From Saccharum officinarum (Eukaryota; Streptophyta; Magnoliopsida; Poales; Poaceae), in the NCBI GenBank assembly GCA_020631735.1, contig CM036160.1, positions 117,348,680 through 117,412,679 of the forward strand: a DNA stretch of 64,000 nucleotides, given 5' to 3'. Shown piece after piece: positions 46,879 to 59,743 of the stretch. The position numbers and the translations under genes are program-made. The notes under the pieces were generated by a model that saw nothing but the letters and a program-made list of their open reading frames with translations, was not told where the DNA came from and ran no database searches. Numbering within the stretch: the first letter of the stretch is position 1; each line of letters opens with the position of its first letter.

Positions 46879-48798
46879 TCAAGATAACTAGCACACGTAC
46901 ACAAAACACTATTACCAGTAAGACTAATTTAATGTAGGGCTTCCGCTTGCAGCCTGCTGGGAGAGCGAATAAGCTTATAAAGATTGTAATAATAAATAAA
47001 TTAAAAAAACGAAGGTCCCTTGGTGCACAATCAACCGCGACAGGCTGCCTACGGTAATATGGAGATACCGGTAGCGATTGACAGGGGAGCCCCACGTGCC
47101 TTTTCTCGAGTGTCGGAGGACAGCGACTGTTGTTGGGCTGGACCCACGTGATAGTCACTCCAGGTCCACGTACATGCATGCACAAGACACTCTCTTTTCT
47201 AATTCTCTGTGCTGATTAACATCATCCACTAATCAGCTCAATTCCGTCCTCTGATAGCCATAGGACCAGGAGAACTTGGCAACTGGCGCCGAAGCCGAGC
47301 CGCCGAAGAAGAGCGGAAGAGGCGAAGGCGAGGCGAGCGGGGGCGGGGCGCAAGAGGGCGCCTCGGCACATGCCGGTGTCGCCCCACTTTTCAGTGCTAG
47401 GCGACAACCCGAATATTGTCCAACTATGGCTCGTGCCCAAGGACCATGCCCCGGGGGCCAGCGCGCGAATGTGCGCCGCGTCCTCCCTCTCGTCGCCCCG
47501 GATCGGCACGGCAGCGCATTTACGCCCAGCCGCACTGTGCAGCGCCCGGGCTCCCTTTCTTCATCGCCTCTGCTTGCTGGGTGTCTGTGTTTCCTTTGGT
47601 CACCCCACCCCACCCGGCCGGCTGGCCCTTGATGCTATTGACTGCGATGCGGTGCGGGGGTGGCGCATTGGTGGCTGATGTTAAATCTGCGTGACATCCG
47701 ACTAGACTCTAGTTGCCAGGACGAGCAAGTACGCCGCGGCGATGGAAGGGAAGCGCCATCACTTTCGTTACGTTCGGTTCGGTTACCGCGGCGGACACTG
47801 AACCCTCTGGTACCTGCCTGCTGCCGTCCGGCAGTCCCGACTCACCTAAAGAAAGCGCCGTCGCTTTCTGCTCCTCTACCGCGGCCGGCAGGCGGCAGGG
47901 ACCATGGCAACTCGTGCTGTCGCAGTCACAAAGTCATCACAACCACCGCGGCCGGCCCGCCCCCTGCTCGTCAGTGTCATCCGCTCTCCCTCCCGGCGAC
48001 CGGACAATTGGACAAAGACAAACCCAGGCCGCGCGTGACCGATTCTTCCTCCCTTCCTGGGCTTCGGCCGGTTAGAGGTCCCGCCCCGCTCCTTTGGGCC
48101 AAGCTCCCCCCATCTGTTCAGGCCTTCAGGGTCGCTTCAGGTCCACCGTCTCTGATCTGAGGCACTGGGCCGCCTGTGGCAGGAATGAGCCCGTCGCCTG
48201 ACTGAGACGGCGCCTTTATCAGTTCCCGGGATCATCATGTCCGCGCTTAGAGCAACGCCGCCATGACTGTTGCAGAACGTCCAACAGGCTTTGCGGTTGC
48301 GATGCCTTCCAGAGGATGCTCGGCTTTTAGGCCCAACTAAACCAAGAACACACATATCGTTCGCCTCCCCTTACCAGTGAGAGACACCAGTGCAGCAGAG
48401 TTGACAACAAACAGTTATTGGATTTTACTTTTCATTTTCTTCAGAGGCTACCTTTACTACAACCGCGCCATCTTGGGCTTCTTATTGGTTCGGTGGTTCC
48501 AACTACACACTCGTCAGTTCAACCACACTGCCCCGTCAGCCGTTAATATTTCTTTGTACAACAAAAATGGATATGGCACTGGCGTCTTCGGGGAATCTAC
48601 AACACACGCCTGAAGCAGCGAGGCACAGTAGCTAAAATTTTGCTGTGAGCTGGGATCATCAAAGTTCACGATGTCTTCAGTTAACAATGGAATCGTCAGC
48701 AGCAATTGCCCACTTCCCAGACTGGCAGCAGAGGCCCATCAGAAGCTTATGACATGCTCCCCGCCCCCCCATGGAAAGAAACCGGTCAAGCTTTTCCC
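46879..48798. other. GC-rich intergenic DNA and kinase 3' UTR (arm B)
   Basis: Counterpart of 22065-23984. No recognised gene. Confidence 0.4.
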
Positions 48799-51700
48799 TC
48801 ACTTGTCCACCTTTCTTCCTGTGACCATACAATCAAACAATTATTCACACATGATTAATGGATGAAGCAGGAGCGATGGAAAAGAGAAAAAGGTATATAC
48901 TGATTCCAAAACACAATTACCTCTCCTGAACCATGATGTTCGAACAACTTGCCGGATATGGCGCTCGTTCTTCTGTAACAGTTCATCGACCTTGTGCGAC
49001 TGGGACAACAAAGGGCCGGAGTATTCGACCTTCTCTTCTTGATCATGATCGCCCTGGAGTTTTAAATCGCACATTAGTAACAACTTTGATATAAAAGTAG
49101 AAACTCATATCAAGTAAATGATTGACTCAACGCACCTTGAAGCTATTCTTTGATGAGAGTGGACCCCCAAGGAACATGGCGTTTGAGAAGTTCTGAGAGT
49201 GGTAAGTGTCGCAAGAATCAAATGAATCTGGATGCTCTAACTGTGACCACTTCTTCAGGACGGCACGCTTTGCTGCATCATGAGGCTCCTGGTCTCGGAC
49301 CTTGGAATTGACACGTGATATTGATACATGTATGTCTCTGCTAGGCAGCTCCCTAAGGCCAACATTCTCTTTAGCTTGGGTCTTACAGTCCTGATCGGCC
49401 AAAGCGGGGAACTGGCCTCTTGAGCTAGATCTGGTCCGTGATCTAGCAAAAGAACGATCCTCCTGTGGTCTTTTGGCCCATGCAAAGCCACTAGATGAAG
49501 AAACACTCAATGGCCCGGAGAAAGGTATTTCCTCTCGTGATTCATTCTTAACATGACGAGCACTCTCTTTAACTTGAGCCGCTGACACTGGTTGTATGTC
49601 TGCAAATAGCCTAGCATCACCATTCAGTTTCGTACGATCCTGTATTGTACCATCTTTGGTTGCATTCACATTAATTTTGGTTTCCTGAAAGACGGAAGAC
49701 AAGCATAAGAGATTTGGTGAGTATTGTTACCATCAACTCAAGTATTCACATAGCTTGGCCAAATTTCTCAGTTGATAATATTTTGTGAAGGTATTCAGCC
49801 ATAGGAAAACAAATGATACCTCTGTGCTACTTGTTATATGCTTAGGGACTGCAATAGGTTCTCTTGCTGCTCTGCTGAGCCTTGAAGACTTCTTGGATGC
49901 TTCTGTCCCGTGCCCTCTGCTACTAGCTTTTCTTCTGAAACAAGAAAGAAAAATAGAGAAATGGATGTCGTTGTTATTGACTATGGCAGTTGTCAGACAA
50001 AAAAAAATGTTCAACTTCCAGTCATTAAATTGTGTACTGGTAACAGCTTAAAGCCTTAAGCAGTGCTCGGAGCTGCTCGGCAAGAGGTGAGTATTTTCAA
50101 TTTGTGAAACACACGTTCAGAAGCAAGAATAAATGACAGAACCTAAGTTCCCGGCTTCCTTTTCTGCAATAAAATGACTAAATTTAAAAATTCCCACCTG
50201 AGTGCATCCTCTCGTAACTTTGCATCCATCTCCTTGTTGGGTGCATACTTAGGCAAGCTCGAAGGTTCACATGCATAAGGTTTTGTCCTGAAAAACTGCA
50301 CAAAAAAAGGGAAATAGATCGCACATTATCATGACCGGTGCGATTCATATAATTTACACTATGGACAAAGAGGACTAATTTTGGCAGTGCTAAACCTAAG
50401 GATTTCTTGCCCCATTTAATACCATGTAAAGAATCGGAAGCGCCAAGCTAAATACAAGTTGCAGTGACACTAATATTTTGCACTGCCCTTGAAGATTTAG
50501 CTTATGATAATAACAATCCAGGCGATCTACAACATCCTGATGGCTCGAATATCTGTTCATGTGCTTGATTTTTTTTCCAAACTATGAGTGAATAATTATT
50601 TCGCTGATGCATAACAGAAGAAAGGGAGGCAGCAGAACAGAATCAGCAAATTTTGACAAACTAACAACTTAAATATCCCAATTTCCAAAGGTCAAATATA
50701 CTACTCCCTCCATTCCAAATTATTAGTAGTTCTAGCTTTTCTAGATACATAACTTTTATTACGTATCTAGACATAGCCTATATCTAGACGCATAGCAAAA
50801 ACAATGTAACTACAAAAGCCAAAACGACTAATAATTTGGAACAGAGGAGTATTTTTTCCCCAAACCTCCCCCATCCAATACAAAATGGGATTCAAGGATA
50901 TTACGTGATGCAATCTTACCTCAGAAGAAAGAGCACCTGATGCAGTACCACGCTTGTAGGGCTCCACCGACAGAAGAGTTTCTAGTAAACTCAATGCATT
51001 TTCTGGTAGCCCTTTAAAAACATCTCCTAGGGTACTAGGATATGGATGATGTGGTTTAAATATTGTTGCATGAGGCAACTTCGACTTCTTCCAATAATCA
51101 TCAGCTGGTGAACCACATAGCTTAAAAATCTTGTGTAGTTGTTCCACCTGAAAAATGAAAGGGATTCTGTATCATATTACATACATCAAGCAAATCCTTG
51201 AGAATTTTGACCTTCTGGCAGACTAAAGTGGGAAAGTTCAAAAAGGAAATAGAAGAAAATGAGACATGTGCTTCTAGTGAATTGGGATTGGAGGAACAAA
51301 GCATCTACAAATTTGTTAACCAGAACCCAAAAAGATATGAAGAATCAGGCAGATCAGCAGATGCACCGCAGTTAACTCTATTAATTGATGTAACCAAATA
51401 GTTACCTCGGTTCTTCCCTGCAGGATAGGTTTCCCACGATACATCTCGGCAAATACACACCCAACACTCCACAGATCAACAGCTGCATCATAGTGAGTTG
51501 AACCTAGTAGCAGTTCAGGTGGTCGGTACCACAGAGTAACAACACGGCTGGTCAGAGGATGGTTTTTGCTGGGATCAAAGAAATTTGCAAGACCAAAATC
51601 AGCTATCTTTAGAACCCCCTCATTATTCACGAGGAGATTAGCACCCTTGATATCACGATGAACCACACGGCGCGAATGGCAATGCTCCAGTCCTGACAGT

Positions 51701-53361
51701 AACTGGTTCATGTAGCACTTGAGCTGCAGTAGGTGACAATCAGAGGAATAAGTCAGGACGACACAGTGTAACTTCAAAGCTGAATTGAATGAAAGCAGCG
51801 AATGTAGTTGAACATACCTGTGCTTCAGTGAATTTGATGTCAGGAGAGGAGCAAAGTCCAGCAAGATCATGCTCCATGTATTCAAATACTAGATAAAGGC
51901 TGCATGATAACCGGGAAGTAATCAAGCCTTCCAGTTTCATGACATTTGGATGATCAAGTCTTCTTAATATTTGTATCTCCCTTGCCATGAATCTAACACT
52001 CTCTGGCTCAAAATTGTCAAATCGAACCTTCTTCAAGGCAACGATCTTTCCAGTCTCAAGGTCCCTTGCCCTGAATACACTGCTGTATGTGCCTTGCCCA
52101 ACCTACATATAGGGTGCAACAAAGAAACAAGTCTGGGTCACACAGCAAACATATGTGCAGTAATGCACGGGCTTCATTACTCTTGTTGCAGACATAAAAC
52201 TAGCACACAATAGCAGTACCACTCTGCTTCATTACCCTTCTTAATTAAAAAAAAAATCTACTTTTCCTATTGAGGGTGTGTTTAGATCCCCATTTCATCA
52301 AAAAAATTTTGTATTTTGGCCCATCATTTTGTAAAATGGAACTAAACACCATACAAAATTTTTGACAAAAAGGTATCCATTCTCCATTTTGGATTTTGGC
52401 CTCAAGAGGCAAAAAAAAAAAAAAGAAGCCAAAAAGCCCTCACCCACCCATGAAAAATTTGGCATTTTGGATGGAACTAAACACACCCATGAAAATTTTG
52501 GCATTTTGCATTTCATCATTCCAAAGTAGTTGGCATTTTGCATTTTGCATTTCATGGGGAACTAAACACAGCCTGAGTATGATGACAGACAAGAAACAGT
52601 AAGAGGTCAAATTCCCTATCAGCAGGGCATACCAACAACGGAGACAGCTAAAACATGTGATGCCTCATAGAAGGAAACACCAGATCACCCAAGCCACCTC
52701 CTTCACCTTCACAACAATTGGCTGTTATACTAGTTTATTCTTCATGTCATAATCCATCACCCAGCAGAGTATTACTACTAACAAACGCATGATAAAGGAT
52801 ACCAGAAAGACACCAACCAGTTAGACCAAATTACAGTCCCAACAACCACCATCCTTCTAAAATTCCACATGCAAGCAAAATTTTGTCATGGAAAATGACC
52901 CACGAGCTATTGAATTGAATCAGTCACGAAATCTGAACCGAAATGAATCACCTAGGAAACCTCAGCAGAAAGCTCCACAGTACCTTCTCCAGCTTCTCGA
53001 AGGAGTCGGCCTTGAGCGGGATCCACCCCTGGATGGCCTCCCCGGCGACGGCGCTGAGCCACGGCGGCCACCCGGCAGCCACCTGCTCACCCTCAAGGCT
53101 CTTCCGCAGGCTCCGCAGCCGGAAGCTCCGGGACACGGCCGGCACGGCGACGACGGCCTTCCCTGGCTCCTCCGCTTCGTCCTTGACCTTCTCCGACCTC
53201 CTCGCCGCGGACGACGCGATGCGCAGGGAAGACACGGGAACCGGCAACGGCACCGGAGCAGCAGACTCCTGGGCGCGCGGCTGGCTCCGGTCCCTGAGCC
53301 CGCCGAACGAGTCGGCCGCCGGAGTCACCGAGACGGCGTTCTTTGACGCGACGCAGCCCAT
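48799..53361 (-). CDS. CDK-like Ser/Thr protein kinase, IBS1/At1g18670-like (copy B)
   Basis: Mirror copy of the gene at 17502-22064. Exons in transcription order: 52984-53361, 51818-52102, 51406-51723, 50920-51147, 50198-50295, 49820-49934, 49136-49684, 48921-49053, 48799-48818. Length, splice sites and catalytic motifs are identical to copy A. The coding difference I noticed is His to Arg in exon 7 (context ISHVNS in A, ISRVNS in B, near 49315). The N-terminal MGC, PESVRFM helix and HRDIKGANLL loop are unchanged. It is most likely the allele or homeolog of copy A rather than a second gene, because the duplication ends at contig boundaries. Confidence 0.88.
50704..50849. mobile_element. Stowaway MITE in kinase intron 4 (copy B)
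   Basis: Counterpart of 20014-20159 with the same TA duplication. Confidence 0.9.
52274..52573. mobile_element. Tourist-like MITE in kinase intron 1 (copy B)
   Basis: Counterpart of 18290-18589; ends GGGTGTGTTTAGATCC and GGAACTAAACACAGCC, flanked by TGA (TCA on the other strand). Confidence 0.8.
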
Positions 53362-54444
53362 GGCGGCGGCGCACTACGAGCACCACTGAGCGCCAACAAC
53401 CATGCGCCGAGGTCGCGCACGGACACGGGCCAAGATCGGCGCGTGATCTTCACGACTCGGCGGCTCCTTCTCCGCTCCCGAGGTCCTCCTCCCTCACACC
53501 GGCATTCGGCTGAGAGCCGGCGGCCGCGGTGTAAAGAATCAAGAACAGAAAGCTTGACTGACCCCTTCCGCCCGCCAACCACAGGCGTCAGTCACCGGTC
53601 GAACACGGCACGAATCAAGAACACGCCGGGAGGGCCGGGCGGGATTGACCTGGAAGACTAATTAATGATTCGATTAAGACGCGACGCGAGCCATCACAAA
53701 AAAAAAAAGCAGGGGCGAGACTTTGTTGACACCACTGACCGGTGACCGCGCACCCCCGTCGTCCGTCAACGGCGACGCTTCCTCGTGATCGCGAGGCGTG
53801 GTCGGGCGGGGCGGAGAGGCAGGCAGGGGTTATCGAGCGGGCGGACGCACGGAGCCCCCGTTGCGGCGAGCGGAAAAGGAACGGCCTTTCCGTTTCCGCG
53901 ACCGCAGCCGCTGCGCGGGGACGGATCACGAAACCGCCAGAATTACTGGCGGCGAAGGCGAAGCCCAGCCCAGAACTTGGGCAAGAACGACGGCGCGGCA
54001 GTCAAGAACGGCGAAACCACCCTGCCGCGCCGCCGGAACTGAAAAAAGGAAGGCGCTGAAGTTGGCCGGAGAAACGGCAGCAAGTGGGGGGAGCTCGATC
54101 AGGGAAGTGGAGGGGAGCGCAGTCGCAGGTGGTGTGGGGAATCGAGCGCAGGGCTTAAAAAGGTCCACGCCACGGGACGAGGGCGCGGGAGTGATGAGAT
54201 TTTCCGCGCACGCTTTTCTCTTTTGGGAGGAGTCGCCGCTGCGCCTTTGATGAGCGCGAGTGCCTTTGCGCAGCGCAGGGGGGGACGGGGAGGAGGCCAG
54301 GAGGGGACTCGGCAAGGCAAGGCGCCGCGCCCCTGCTGTTCCTGTTCTTGTAGCGAGATTAGCGGGGACGTAGGACCCCTTCCTTGCCAGCTTTTGATTC
54401 GGCCCCGTTTCTCAAACACACAACCCCCCACCCCACACACACAC
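53362..54444 (-). promoter_or_regulatory. Promoter and 5' UTR region of the kinase (copy B)
   Basis: Counterpart of 16426-17501. The GT/CA microsatellite near 54410-54450 differs in length and sequence from arm A, which accounts for most of the offset between arms here. Confidence 0.4.
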
Positions 54445-54631
54445 AAACTTTACAGCCCAACGAATGTTTGAGCATTAAATGTAAATAAAAAATAATTAAT
54501 TATACAGTTTGTATGTATTTTATGAGATGAATCTTTTAAGCCTAATTAGTTTATAATTGACACTAATTGCTATAGTTACACATGTGTTATAGTATCCCGA
54601 AAACTTTACGGCACTTAAACTAAACAGGCCC
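54445..54631. mobile_element. Truncated Tourist-like MITE (arm B)
   Basis: Counterpart of 16240-16425. Confidence 0.65.
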
Positions 54632-55690
54632 TTTCTACGAAACTTTTCAGGTTGGGCCCCTGGAATTTCCGGTATTCGGGCGTACCAATGTACCATTCCG
54701 GTGCAACCAGGAGCCAGCCAAATTCGCGCTGCACTGCACCGGTAATAACCCCCCGTACCTGTACCTCCAGATGGTACTGTGCGGTACGTAGCGGTTCCCG
54801 GACGGCCACACAGGCACCAAGCACCGTATGGCCTGGGCCCGGTCCGTTTGAATGACAGGCTCTCCCGCACATGATTTCCGTTGAAACCGAACTGTTTCTC
54901 GTTTCATGTCAAAATTGCCACTACCACGTAGGACGTACGTTAAGTACACCAAAAACCGGCCGCTGAAACAGAAAAAGGATGGTGGCGCGCTTCAATCAGA
55001 GGGGGAGAAAACGGCACGAGACACAGCTTAGCCGTCGTAAAGATGTGGTGGACCTTCCAAAAGCGTACCACCAGCGCAGCAGATCAAAGCCGCCCCTGCT
55101 GACAGCGCGAGTAGCCCGCCCCCTTGGCGTCTCGCGCACGCCCCGTGGCCCGTGCTCCTCGCTCCGTTTTCCCCTGTTTTCCCGTTCCTTTTGCGCCACC
55201 GGGTTCACGGTCCCCGCCGCCGTCGTTTCTCCTCTGTTTTCTCGCGGCGCGGCAAAAGAAGGGCGAGCAGAGCCAGGTGGCCGGGTGCTGCCTCCTCTCC
55301 TCCGCCGGTCGGCCCCTGCCTGGGCGCCGCGGCGGTGTGAAGGGGACGGGTGCCTGCCTGGCCGCGCCCGTGCCGTGTAAACGCGGCAAGCTAGTCAAAC
55401 CAGCCCGGCGCGTCCGCGACGCTGCGCTGGCTGCTGCTGCAGTGCTGCACACGCCACACGCGGACGGCCTCGGTCGGGCGGGCGGTCCACGGCGGGGTAC
55501 ATATACACAGCCTGTTCGGTTTCGCTGGTGTACTGTGGCTGAAAGTATTGTTCGCTGGTTCGTTGTGAGAGAAAAATACTGCTGGATGGCTGCTGATTCC
55601 GCTGAATAGCTCAAACGAACAAGGTGACAGTTGCGCGCTCACTGATTTCAGCGTGGAAAAACCGCGCGTCATGCGCAGCGGCAGCGCTTT
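54632..55690. other. GC-rich intergenic DNA (arm B)
   Basis: Counterpart of 15182-16239. No recognised gene. Confidence 0.4.
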
Positions 55691-55822
55691 GGCCCTGTTT
55701 AGATGCTTCAAAGTTCCAAAAATTTTAGAAGATTTTTCGTCACATTGAATCTTTGGACACATGCATGGAGTATTAAATATAGATAAAAAATAACTAATTA
55801 CATAGTTATTTTTTCAAAACTG
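55691..55822. mobile_element. Truncated Tourist-like MITE (arm B)
   Basis: Counterpart of 15050-15181; GGCCCTGTTTAGATG end at 55691. Confidence 0.7.
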
Positions 55823-57284
55823 CACGCGTCAACTAGCTACGAGTGTTATAGTGTTGTTTAGTGGAGGTTAGGTTGGGAGCTACTGCACCTCAGACCTCAC
55901 ACCCTCAAAAGGCCAAACACCCTAGTTACTGCTCTCTTAACAATCAAAGAACAGAAACATCAAAGTCCAAGATGCAATCTCGCAGAAGACAAATCTCTGC
56001 GCAAACGTGCAAACCCATTCCATTTATAAAAATAAATAAGTGGACACCCTGTTTTATTTTCAACATGAAACTTTCTTCTGAAAGATCGCAATGATCCATT
56101 TTGGGAATCTACTTTTTTTTATTATTGAAGCGGGTCCCCTTTACAATTCTTATAGAGCCATATTTTCCAGTCATGTGTTTACTTTTTTGTTAAACCAAAA
56201 GAAACGACATGTGCTTAGGCATCATTAACCATTCCAAAGTGACCGGTAAAACACGATCACGCTAGATTTGTCTGACAGAAAACCACTCCGTTTGGAAGTA
56301 TTTTTCTGCGTTGGTCAGATTCCTAACCGAGGATGTCAAATTAGGTCACACTGCAGGCTGACAGATGTGTTGTCTCCTTCCTCCTTCCTCAGTCCTCACC
56401 TACGGATAGGTGTAGGGAAATGGGATTTAACAATCACTAGCATCAGGAAATCTTCAAATGAAGTGGATTTCTGCCGGGCTGATAGTCTACCGCGTGGCTG
56501 ATTAAAGCAACGTTTAGTGCTGCTTGCTGGTGTGGTGTGGACATGTGATGGGCTTCGTGGATTCGGTGTTGACATGGAAGGAATACTTTGGCCAGAAATA
56601 TGCTTGCATATATCGATAAAACTAACTAAACCAAGGAATACATAATTTATTTATGTAGCGTCTAAAGCTAGCTTATATGGTACGGAGCACACTAGAAGTT
56701 TACGCCGTGCATGATTTAAAATTTGGGTGGAATCATCCAGGAATCTGGAACCGTGCTCTGCCGACAAATGATTGGCCCTGAATGTTTTTTCCTCAATAGG
56801 TACGCAAATGCGCATAGAAAAAGGAGGTTTCCGTTGTGAACAATGGCTGCACTTTGATCTGATTCAGCTCGAGGGTGTACACGGTGACCAAACAACACCG
56901 TCGAGAGGACGCGAGAGTCCACGAAACTGAATTAGCTCGTAGGACGTGTGGGAGTCAAGAATTGGATTCGCGCAGAATGTTTCTTTATCCCTATCTAGGT
57001 TGGTGCCGCGCTATGCACGAGACAAGGAGGGCGCCGGAACGGAGTGGAATCGTGGCAAGGTGGGGGTGCCCCGGGCGAGGTCTGAAACGGATGCGACGGT
57101 GTGGTGCCCGTGTCTTCCACGGGGCTGAGACTCGACTCGGCTCCGGTGCACGCGCAGTGGGGGACACTTGGACTCCTCAACACGCCACGCCACGACACGG
57201 GGCCTGGCGCACATGGAATCTGACGCTGTGCATCTCTACGGTCTTGTCCACGCTCTTTCCTTCTGTTCATACGGGAGAGGATGC
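55823..57284. other. Intergenic DNA (arm B)
   Basis: Counterpart of 13592-15049. No recognised gene. Confidence 0.4.
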
Positions 57285-57568
57285 CCTGGTTTAGTTCCCA
57301 ATTCCATCACCAAATTTTACTATGCAAAAAGAAAATTCCCCATCACATCAAAATATCGGCAAATGCATGGAGTACTAAATGTAGATGAAATAAAAAACTA
57401 ATTGCACAGTTTTATTGTACTTTGCGAGACGAACATTTTAAGTCTAATTAATCAATTTTTTGACAATTTTTTGCACTAAAAAACAAAAGGTGCTACAGTG
57501 CCCCGACACGGGTACTGTAGCTAGAGTGCCCGAATCGGGGCACCCAAGTCCGGATCTAAACACGGGCG
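57285..57568. mobile_element. Tourist-like MITE spanning the end of arm B
   Basis: Complete element with ends CCTGGTTTAGTTCCC and GGATCTAAACACGGGC and the family core (GCATGGAGTACTAAATGTAG, GCGAGACGAACATTTTAAG, GCTACAGTG). Homology with contig 2 stops inside it, at 57327. Confidence 0.75.
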
Positions 57569-57608
57569 ATGTGTTTAAAAGTGTACTCCTATATACTGCC
57601 AAGACCAA

Positions 57609-57691
57609 GTGTTTGATTCGAGCTTAGGCCTTGTTTAGTTGGCGCCCCGGTACGTGTTTGATTCGAGCTTAGGTCTTGTTTAGTTGGCGCC
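57609..57691. repeat. 45-bp tandem duplication
   Basis: GTGTTTGATTCGAGCTTAGG followed by C/TCTTGTTTAGTTGGCGCC occurs twice with a period of 45 bp. The unit includes a MITE terminus, so the second copy forms the start of the next element. Confidence 0.9.
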
Positions 57692-57721
57692 GGATTCGGC
57701 ATGTGCACGCTGCCCGAAAAT

Positions 57722-58157
57722 ACTGTAGCATTTTATTTGTATTTGGTAATAATTCTCCAACCGTTAACTAATTAGGCTCAAAACGTTCGTCTCGCAAAAT
57801 ACAACCAAACTGTGCAATTAGTTTTTGATTTTATCTATATTTAGTACTCCATGCATGTATCGCAAGTTTGATGTGATGATGAATCTTCTTTTTGCATAGT
57901 GCCAAATTCAGGAGTATGAAGCAACAGGGTCTTAGTGTGTAGCATTTCGTTTGTATTTGGTAATAATTGTCCAACCGTTGACTAATTAGGCTCAAAACGT
58001 TCGTCTCGCAAAATACAACCAAACTGTGCAATTATTTTTTGATTTTATCTATATTTAGTACTCCATGTATGTATCGCAAATTTGATATAACGATAAATCT
58101 TCTTTTTGCATAGTGCCAAATTCAAGAGTTTGAAGCAACATGGCCTTAGTGTGTCGA
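57722..58157. repeat. Tandem duplication of a MITE body (about 216 bp x 2)
   Basis: TAGCATTT...TTTGTATTTGGTAATAATT through GAAGCAACA(G/T)GG(T/C)CTTAGTGTG occurs twice back to back (about 57725-57939 and 57941-58157), with scattered mismatches. Each unit is most of a Tourist-like MITE. Confidence 0.85.
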
Positions 58158-58253
58158 TCGTTAGGTAGTACAATCTGCACGGAATTACATGCGCTAATAC
58201 AGAGAGCCGCATCTGCCCGAGAATAATCAAGGTCGACTGCAGAAACGATACAC

Positions 58254-58500
58254 AGACTGTGTTTACTTCCTAAAAAAAATTACTGTGCAAACAAAAGAAT
58301 CCCCGTCACATCAAACTTGCGATACATGCATAGAGTACTAAATGTAGATGAAATCAAAAACTAATTGTACAGCTTAGTTGTACTTTGCGAGACGAACGTT
58401 TTGAACCTAATTAGTCAACGGTTGGACACTATTTACCAAATAAAGCCAAAACGTGCTACATTACTTTTTTTACACCTTTTCGCGGAACTAAACACACCCA
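58254..58500. mobile_element. Tourist-like MITE
   Basis: Ends are ACTGTGTTTACTTCC and GGAACTAAACACACCC. It shares the family core, including GCGAGACGAACGTTTTGAACC and TTAGTCAACGGTTGGACAC. Confidence 0.75.
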
Positions 58501-58502
58501 CA

Positions 58503-58757
58503 GGCTATGTTTAGGCCCAGTTTACATACAGAAAATTTTGCAAAAGAAGAGTAGATTCTCCGTCACATCGAATCTTTAGACGCATGCATGAAGCATTAAA
58601 TATAGATAAAAAAATAAAACTAATTACATAGCTTAGACGAAATGGACGAGACAAATCTTTTAAGCCTAATTATACAATGATTGGACACTAATTGCCAAAT
58701 AACAACGAAAGTGCTACGGTTGCATTTTGCCAAAAATTTTGCCAACTAAACAAGGCC
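58503..58757. mobile_element. Tourist-like MITE
   Basis: Ends are GGCTATGTTTAGGCCC and AACTAAACAAGGCC. The core has CCGTCACATCGAATCTTTAG and GACGAGACAAATCTTTTAAG. Confidence 0.75.
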
Positions 58758-59006
58758 TTAGTTCTCAAATTTGAAGTGTCAAAATGTACTGTAGCGATAC
58801 TGTAGCATTTGGTTCATATTTGGTAATAATTGTCCAACCGTTGACTAATTAGGCTCAAAACGTTCGTCTCATAAAATACAACCAAACTATACAATTAGTT
58901 TTTGATTTTATCCACATTTAACACTCTATGCATGTATCGCAAGTTTGATGTGACGGGAAATCTTTTTTTTGTATAGTGTATTTTTCAATGGAACTAAACA
59001 CAGCCA
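58758..59006. mobile_element. Tourist-like MITE, abutting the previous one
   Basis: Opposite orientation to the element before it (core read as TTGACTAATTAGGCTCAAAA), ending ATGGAACTAAACACAGCC. The left terminus is degenerate and shared with the neighbour. Confidence 0.65.
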
Positions 59007-59153
59007 CAGTTCAATTCCACATTCACAATGCATCTCATCATCAGCTGGCCATGGTTATTCTTGATCATTCCATGGCCTCTTTTACCCGTCTTTTAGCTAG
59101 AGCACTTCCCTACCCCTCTGAGCTCCTTGCAATCTGTACTGGAGTAATAACAA

Positions 59154-59418
59154 GCCGCTTGTTTAGTTCCCCCAATTCTCCCCAAATTCCACTATGCAAA
59201 AAGAAGATTCCCCGTCACATCAAAATGTCGGCAAATGCATGGAGTACTAAATGTTGATGAAATCAAAAACTAATTGCATAGTTTTGTTGTACTTTGCGAG
59301 ACGAACATTTTAAGCCTAGTTAGTCAAAATTTGGATAATTTTTACCAAATACAAACGAAATGCTACAGGAATTCTGATACAGTGTTTTTCTCCCCAATTC
59401 ACTGAACTAAACGAGGCC
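59154..59418. mobile_element. Tourist-like MITE
   Basis: Ends are GCCGCTTGTTTAGTTCCCC and CACTGAACTAAACGAGGCC. The core closely matches that of the element at 57285-57568. Confidence 0.75.
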
Positions 59419-59498
59419 AAGAAAGAATGCCTGCCGCCTCCTGTCTCGTCGAAGCAGTGATGGCGGCGCGGCAGATATAATGTAGCAACAAGTGATTA

Positions 59499-59740
59499 GG
59501 CCCTGCTTAGTTCCTGGAAAATTTTGCAAAATTTTTTAGATTTCCCGTCACATCGAATCTTTGGACACATGCATGAAGTATTAAATATAGATAAAAAATA
59601 AAACTAATTATACAGTTTAGACGAAATGGACGAGACGAATCTTTTAAGCCTAATTAGACCATGATTGGACAATATTTGCCAAATAACAACGAAAAAGCTA
59701 CAGTGTCATTTTGCCAAAACTTTCTGATCTAAACCGGCCC
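59499..59740. mobile_element. Tourist-like MITE with TTA TSD
   Basis: The 242-bp element has ends GGCCCTGCTTAGTTCC and GATCTAAACCGGCCC and is flanked by TTA at 59496-59498 and 59741-59743. TTA duplication is the PIF/Harbinger hallmark and anchors the family assignment. Confidence 0.88.
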
Positions 59741-59743
59741 TTA

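Larger units (their letters stand above)
42062..57327. repeat. Inverted duplication, arm B (15.27 kb)
   Basis: Reverse complement of 13540-28811 with scattered substitutions and a few indels. It starts at the first base of contig 3 and fades out at 57327, where contig 3 continues into sequence absent from contig 2. It carries its own copy of the kinase gene, the same MITEs and the same LTR insertion. Confidence 0.95.

Noticed and set aside
13540..57327. A genuine large palindrome or siRNA-generating inverted gene pair
   Set aside because: Attractive as biology, but both repeat ends coincide with contig starts next to 100-N gaps, so a missed allelic overlap explains it more simply.
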